The notes under the pieces: model-generated | The model's input: only the letters and a program-made list of their open reading frames with translations | What the model was told of the DNA's origin: nothing | The model's database searches: none | Assembly (NCBI GenBank): GCA_016297645.1 | Contig: JAEDGF010000012.1 | Coordinates: 1-35,951 of the forward strand | Length of the DNA: 35,951 nt | DNA from: Clostridiaceae bacterium | GTDB taxonomy: Bacteria; Bacillota; Clostridia; Oscillospirales; Acutalibacteraceae | Direction: 5' to 3' | Part shown: piece after piece, positions 32,546-35,951 of the stretch | Position numbering within the stretch: the first letter of the stretch is position 1 | How the letters are laid out: each line of letters starts with the position of its first letter | Position numbers and translations under genes: made by a program

Positions 32546-33699
32546 AGAAAAAATATACTTCATCCGAAATTCTCGATATGGCGGTCAAAAAGGCGGCAGC
32601 AAATTATTACGCTGATCTCGACAAAAACGGGACGGTGGATATAGACGACGCTCGTATTGCGCTTCGGCGCGAAAAGGGTCTTGACGGCGGCGCGGGGCAG
32701 CCTTCTTCCGGCGGCACGGATAAGACCGGAACGACTTCCTCTTCCTCCGGCGCAGGCCCGTCTGGCGGTGCGGACGGCTCGGCTTCGGGCACGGGTGCCT
32801 TCGGCAGTTACGACGGAAGTGAAAATTCCCTCATAAAAAAAGAGCTGCTTGATTCCGTTATTTCCGACACGGGCAAGGGGTACGACTTCTCTGCCGACAA
32901 GATATACGCTGACTACAAAAAGGAGTACGAGAAAAGTGCAGACAGGGCGGCGCGCAATGTCTACGGCAACGCCGCCTCCGGTACGGGGGGTTACGGTTCA
33001 TCTTATGCGGCGTCCGCCGCTGCCTCCGCATATTCTCAGTACCTGTCGCAGCTTGCCGAAAAGATGCCGGAATTTGCCGAGAGCGCCGCATCTGTCCGCA
33101 AAACAGAGCTGCAAAATAAATTAAACGCCCTCGACGCGGTTCGCAAGGACGACTCCGAGAGCTATTCGCGCTACACGGACGCTGTGAAAAATGCGTGGAC
33201 GGCGGCGGAAAACGGCGACTATTCGTATTTGGAGGCGCTCGGTGTGAATACGGACGCAATGAGGGAGAAAAAGGCGTTCGCCGAGGCTGCCGAGCTTGCA
33301 AAGTACGGTGATTATTCCGGGCTTAAATACATGGGGGCGGACACCGCCGCGGCGGAATATGCCGAGCTTTTGTCCATAGCTGCAAAAATAGCCGAACAGG
33401 GCGACTATTCTTTCCTTGAAGCGATAGGTGTGGATGTTTCCGGCTTACGCGAGAAGGACAAGCTCGAAAAGGCGATCGCCCTTGCAAAATACGGAGATTA
33501 CTCACTGCTCGGAGGTTTTTCGACAAATGCCGGAGCCATGAAGGAAAAAATAAATTTCACGGTCCAGCGCGGCGCGTCTGCCGCATATTCCGCAGGCGGT
33601 TACAGAGGGCTTATTTCATATCTGAACAGCCAGGTGAACTACGGTCAGATCACCGAAAACGGCAAAAAACAGATAATAAAAGCGCTCACCGGAAATTAA
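32542..33699 (+). CDS. Virion-associated protein with dockerin-like motif and 31-residue repeats
   Basis: A 385-residue protein I cannot assign to a known structural family. Residues 25-36 (DLDKNGTVDIDD) match the calcium-binding half of a dockerin or EF-hand (D25, D27, N29, T31, D36), with DARIALRREKGLDG completing one dockerin-type helix; only one copy exists. A Ser/Gly/Thr linker (50-90) follows, then helical segments. From residue 225 there are four repeats of exactly 31 residues starting GDYS (225, 256, 287, 318). It starts with GTG 32542 behind GGAGGTGA. The neighbourhood suggests a tail or internal virion protein. Confidence 0.65.
   Translation: MKKKYTSSEILDMAVKKAAANYYADLDKNGTVDIDDARIALRREKGLDGGAGQPSSGGTDKTGTTSSSSGAGPSGGADGSASGTGAFGSYDGSENSLIKKELLDSVISDTGKGYDFSADKIYADYKKEYEKSADRAARNVYGNAASGTGGYGSSYAASAAASAYSQYLSQLAEKMPEFAESAASVRKTELQNKLNALDAVRKDDSESYSRYTDAVKNAWTAAENGDYSYLEALGVNTDAMREKKAFAEAAELAKYGDYSGLKYMGADTAAAEYAELLSIAAKIAEQGDYSFLEAIGVDVSGLREKDKLEKAIALAKYGDYSLLGGFSTNAGAMKEKINFTVQRGASAAYSAGGYRGLISYLNSQVNYGQITENGKKQIIKALTGN
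33214..33585 (+). repeat. Four 93-bp (31-residue) tandem repeats
   Basis: Repeats begin at 33214, 33307, 33400 and 33493, spaced exactly 93 bp. Each opens GDYS, then an L-x-x-(L/M/I)-G turn and a long helix. Repeats 1 and 3 are closest. The exact period suggests a helical-hairpin solenoid. Confidence 0.9.
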
Positions 33700-33723
33700 C
33701 GGAGAAAGGAGATCTCGCATATT

Positions 33724-35910
33724 ATGGAAGTGGCATCATTAAGCATGAGCTTCAATGCCGGAGAACACAATTACAGGAAGATAACCGTAACGCTTGAAAA
33801 AGCGCTCAACGCAAAAAGCGTCCGTCTTATTTTCGTGACCCCTCTGGGAAAAAGACTTATGAGCGAAGCACTTGAAACGGACGGGGCAACTGCGGAATTT
33901 AAGCTGCCTGCCGAGGTGCTTGACGGCAGAGGAACGCTCACCGTTCAGGCGGTCGTTTACAACGGCAAGAGCTTTATCGCGAAAAGCTCCGCAAAAAAGT
34001 TTTTTGTGGACAGCTCTCTCGACTGCGTGGAGTATACGCAGTCCGGCGGAGTCGTTTCGCCCGAGGTGCTTGAAGACAGGATTGCCGAGGCGCAGAGCGC
34101 GATAGACGAATACGAAAGCCGGATAGCGGCGCTTGAAACGGCTTATTCAGATACCGAAGCGCTCGTCGGCGATTTTACATCAAAATATGAGGTGCCGTCG
34201 GTAAGGACGAATCTGTACGGAAAAAAGTGGGTAGCTCTCGGTGATATACAGACGATGGACAACAGCTATAAGGACGGCACTTATGTGCAGTACGCTGCCG
34301 AAAAGCTCGGTATTACGGACACCGTTAGATGTACCGCGCAGCTTGGCGGCATCGCCAAAAAGTTCGCAAGCGACGAGGATGCCCTGTGCGTGAAGGCAAA
34401 GAGTCTGACCGATTCCGCCGATCTCATCACAGTCATGGGCGGACTTATTGATCAGACGCTTGAAACGGCGCTCGGTAATGCCGGCGATACTGTCGAAACG
34501 ACCTTTTACGGCGCTATGAATTCGCTGTGTACAACGCTTCTCACAAAGTATCCCGATAAAACAATTGTTTTCATAACGCCTACGGCTATTTCTTCGGACG
34601 CAACCGCCTCCGATACCGCGCTCAAAGCATCGGATTACGCCGACGCAATAAAAAAGATATGCGGAAAATATTCTATCCCGGTGTACGACGCGCACACGCT
34701 CGCCGGTATATGTCCGTTTGTTACGGCTCAGCGCGATTTATATACTGTCGGCGGAATGTATCTCAACACGGAGGGACATAAAAAAATCGCGAACGGGCTT
34801 GTCAATTTCCTGAATACCCTTTCGAGCGTCAGGACGAGTTTTTCGGGCGGTCAGACGCACGCGGCGGAGCAGCTGCTGCTGAATAAAAACGAAATATCGC
34901 TTTTCGGCGGCGAAAGCGGCACGGTAAAGGCGTATGTTCTGCCTGCAAATGCCGAAAAAAAAACAGTTTGGAGCGGCAGCAATGAAGGGCTTACCGTGTC
35001 CGCAGACAGTGACACCTGTACCGTTTCGGGTGCGCCCGGCGAATATGTCCTCACCTGTACCTCCGGCGACGGCACAAGGTCGGCTTCGTGTGACGTTAAG
35101 ATAAAAAAGAAAGGCATTCTGCCCGAGAGCGTGAGTGTTTCTGCTCCGTCGCAGTATGTGGCGGTAGGCGGTACGATGATTCTCACCGCTTCCGTTTTGC
35201 CCGAAACGGCGGCGGAGGAAGCCTTGGAGTGGTCAACGGACAACGACTGCGTTATTCTTGTCCCCAACGGTAAAGTTTGCACCGTAATAGGAGCTGCTCA
35301 GGGCAGAACAGTTGTAAGGTGTTCTGCGCCCTCGTGCGGAATATCCGGCTCGGCGGAGATAACATCAAAAATTATCGTCCCTGTTTCGGCGGTGTCGGTC
35401 GAGCCTGCGGCAAGCGCGATGGCAGTGGGGCAGACAAAAGAGTTTGCCGCCTTTATCACTCCCGAGAACGCCGAAAACCGCGAGGTGAACTGGTACATAA
35501 CAGACAGTACCGTTGCTTCGATAACGGCGGACGGCGCAAAATGCACCGTGACCGGCGTTTCAACCGGCGAATGTACGCTTTACTGTGTGAGCATCAACGG
35601 CAAAAAGAGCAACGAGGTCGATATCTCCGTTGTCGAATCGCCCGTGAGCGTTGCCGGAATCACGCTCGATAAGTCGGTGCTGTCGGTGGCAAAGTACAAA
35701 ACAGCAACTGTAACGGCGACCGTAAGTCCGGCGGCGGCTTCCAACAAAAAGGTACTGTGGCATGCCTCGAACGAATCGATAGAGATAACTCCGTCTGCGA
35801 ACGGCAGCTGTGTTGTCAAGGGGCTGAAATACGGTACTTCAAAGCTCACCGCGACAACGGTCGACGGGTCGTTTAAGGCAGTCTGTACCGTGACCGTACC
35901 CGAGGAATAA
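33724..35910 (+). CDS. Tail fibre/baseplate protein with degenerate SGNH domain and BIG2 repeats
   Basis: A 728-residue receptor-binding-type protein. Residues 1-115 resemble baseplate-upper-protein N-terminal modules, residues about 118-155 are a coiled coil, and residues about 165-365 read like an SGNH hydrolase domain (VALGD at 170-174, KTIVFITPTAIS, LNTEGHKKIANGLVNFL). All catalytic positions are changed: the nucleophile Ser after GD is I175, the block III Asn is I242 and the last Asp/His are G343/Y346. From about 378 to the end there are four immunoglobulin-like BIG2 modules (SVSVSAPSQYVAVGGT, VSVEPAASAMAVGQT, ITLDKSVLSVAKYKT), typical of adhesive fibres. Start ATG 33724. Confidence 0.82.
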   Translation: MEVASLSMSFNAGEHNYRKITVTLEKALNAKSVRLIFVTPLGKRLMSEALETDGATAEFKLPAEVLDGRGTLTVQAVVYNGKSFIAKSSAKKFFVDSSLDCVEYTQSGGVVSPEVLEDRIAEAQSAIDEYESRIAALETAYSDTEALVGDFTSKYEVPSVRTNLYGKKWVALGDIQTMDNSYKDGTYVQYAAEKLGITDTVRCTAQLGGIAKKFASDEDALCVKAKSLTDSADLITVMGGLIDQTLETALGNAGDTVETTFYGAMNSLCTTLLTKYPDKTIVFITPTAISSDATASDTALKASDYADAIKKICGKYSIPVYDAHTLAGICPFVTAQRDLYTVGGMYLNTEGHKKIANGLVNFLNTLSSVRTSFSGGQTHAAEQLLLNKNEISLFGGESGTVKAYVLPANAEKKTVWSGSNEGLTVSADSDTCTVSGAPGEYVLTCTSGDGTRSASCDVKIKKKGILPESVSVSAPSQYVAVGGTMILTASVLPETAAEEALEWSTDNDCVILVPNGKVCTVIGAAQGRTVVRCSAPSCGISGSAEITSKIIVPVSAVSVEPAASAMAVGQTKEFAAFITPENAENREVNWYITDSTVASITADGAKCTVTGVSTGECTLYCVSINGKKSNEVDISVVESPVSVAGITLDKSVLSVAKYKTATVTATVSPAAASNKKVLWHASNESIEITPSANGSCVVKGLKYGTSKLTATTVDGSFKAVCTVTVPEE

Positions 35911-35951
35911 CAAAAACCTGCCGGCGGTTTTCTGCCGAAACTGCCGAACAG

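Noticed and set aside
33214..33585. CRISPR-like periodic repeats
   Set aside because: The 93-bp period is in frame, has diverged units without spacers, and encodes 31-residue protein repeats.
1..35951. tRNA, rRNA or CRISPR loci
   Set aside because: Reading both strands I found no cloverleaf with a T-loop signature, no rRNA-like blocks and no regularly spaced short repeats.

Overview
The window looks like a chromosomal contig from an anaerobic, gut-type Clostridia (Bacillota), probably Oscillospirales/Ruminococcaceae-like. The placement rests on the Firmicutes-style rpmG-secE-nusG-rplK-rplA-rplJ-rplL order with an L10-type leader, strong AGGAGG-type ribosome binding sites, consensus -35/-10 promoters, PepV and peptidase U32 genes, a dockerin-like motif and an N4-gp56-type prophage capsid. 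No 16S gene is present, so this is inference.

Layout. (1) 1-3261: leftward MBL-fold hydrolase and tRNA thiouridylase mnmA, then a rightward PHP phosphoesterase. (2) 3399-7872: the translation/transcription operon with its own promoter, a structured leader before rpmG, a NusG carrying a ~160-residue insertion, hairpins before rplK, a second promoter plus L10 leader/attenuator before rplJ, and a strong terminator. (3) 8085-10840: a leftward pair of redox genes, a ferredoxin-reductase-like flavoprotein with a 2Fe-2S domain translationally coupled to a CrtI/phytoene-desaturase-like flavoprotein. (4) 11169-13097: a secreted ceramidase-like protein with a C9 tract in its 5' UTR. (5) 13726-17106: a tight cassette of a free-standing condensation-domain protein, an acyl-adenylating ligase and an acyl carrier protein, i.e. 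a dissociated NRPS-like unit of unknown product. (6) 17313-20937: PepV dipeptidase, U32 hydroxylation protein and a small membrane-anchored protein; the last two are bracketed by two direct copies of a ~245-bp structured repeat (18824-19072 and 21000-21244). (7) 20938-22435: a gene-poor stretch with a 43-codon gene under a palindrome-preceded promoter, many hairpins and several terminators. (8) 22436-23539: a P-loop ATPase. (9) about 23600 to the end: a phage head/tail module (small and large terminase, portal, Prp-type protease, scaffold, N4-gp56 major capsid protein, connectors, nozzle-like protein, a dockerin-like repeat protein and a fibre with BIG2 domains).

The most striking coherent system is the phage one. 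A Prp-family cysteine protease (the family that trims ribosomal protein L27 in Firmicutes) sits between portal and scaffold, and both following structural proteins carry an L27-like cleavage motif at their N-termini, so the phage appears to bring its own capsid-maturation protease of this class. Its fibre contains an SGNH-hydrolase-like domain whose catalytic residues are all replaced, and the preceding gene combines a half-dockerin with four exact-period 31-residue repeats. No integrase, repressor or other lysogeny gene lies to the left of the terminase, so the element is either oriented with those genes off-window or is a partial or domesticated module.

Limits: all calls are by eye from sequence and remembered family motifs; no alignments, folding or database searches were run.
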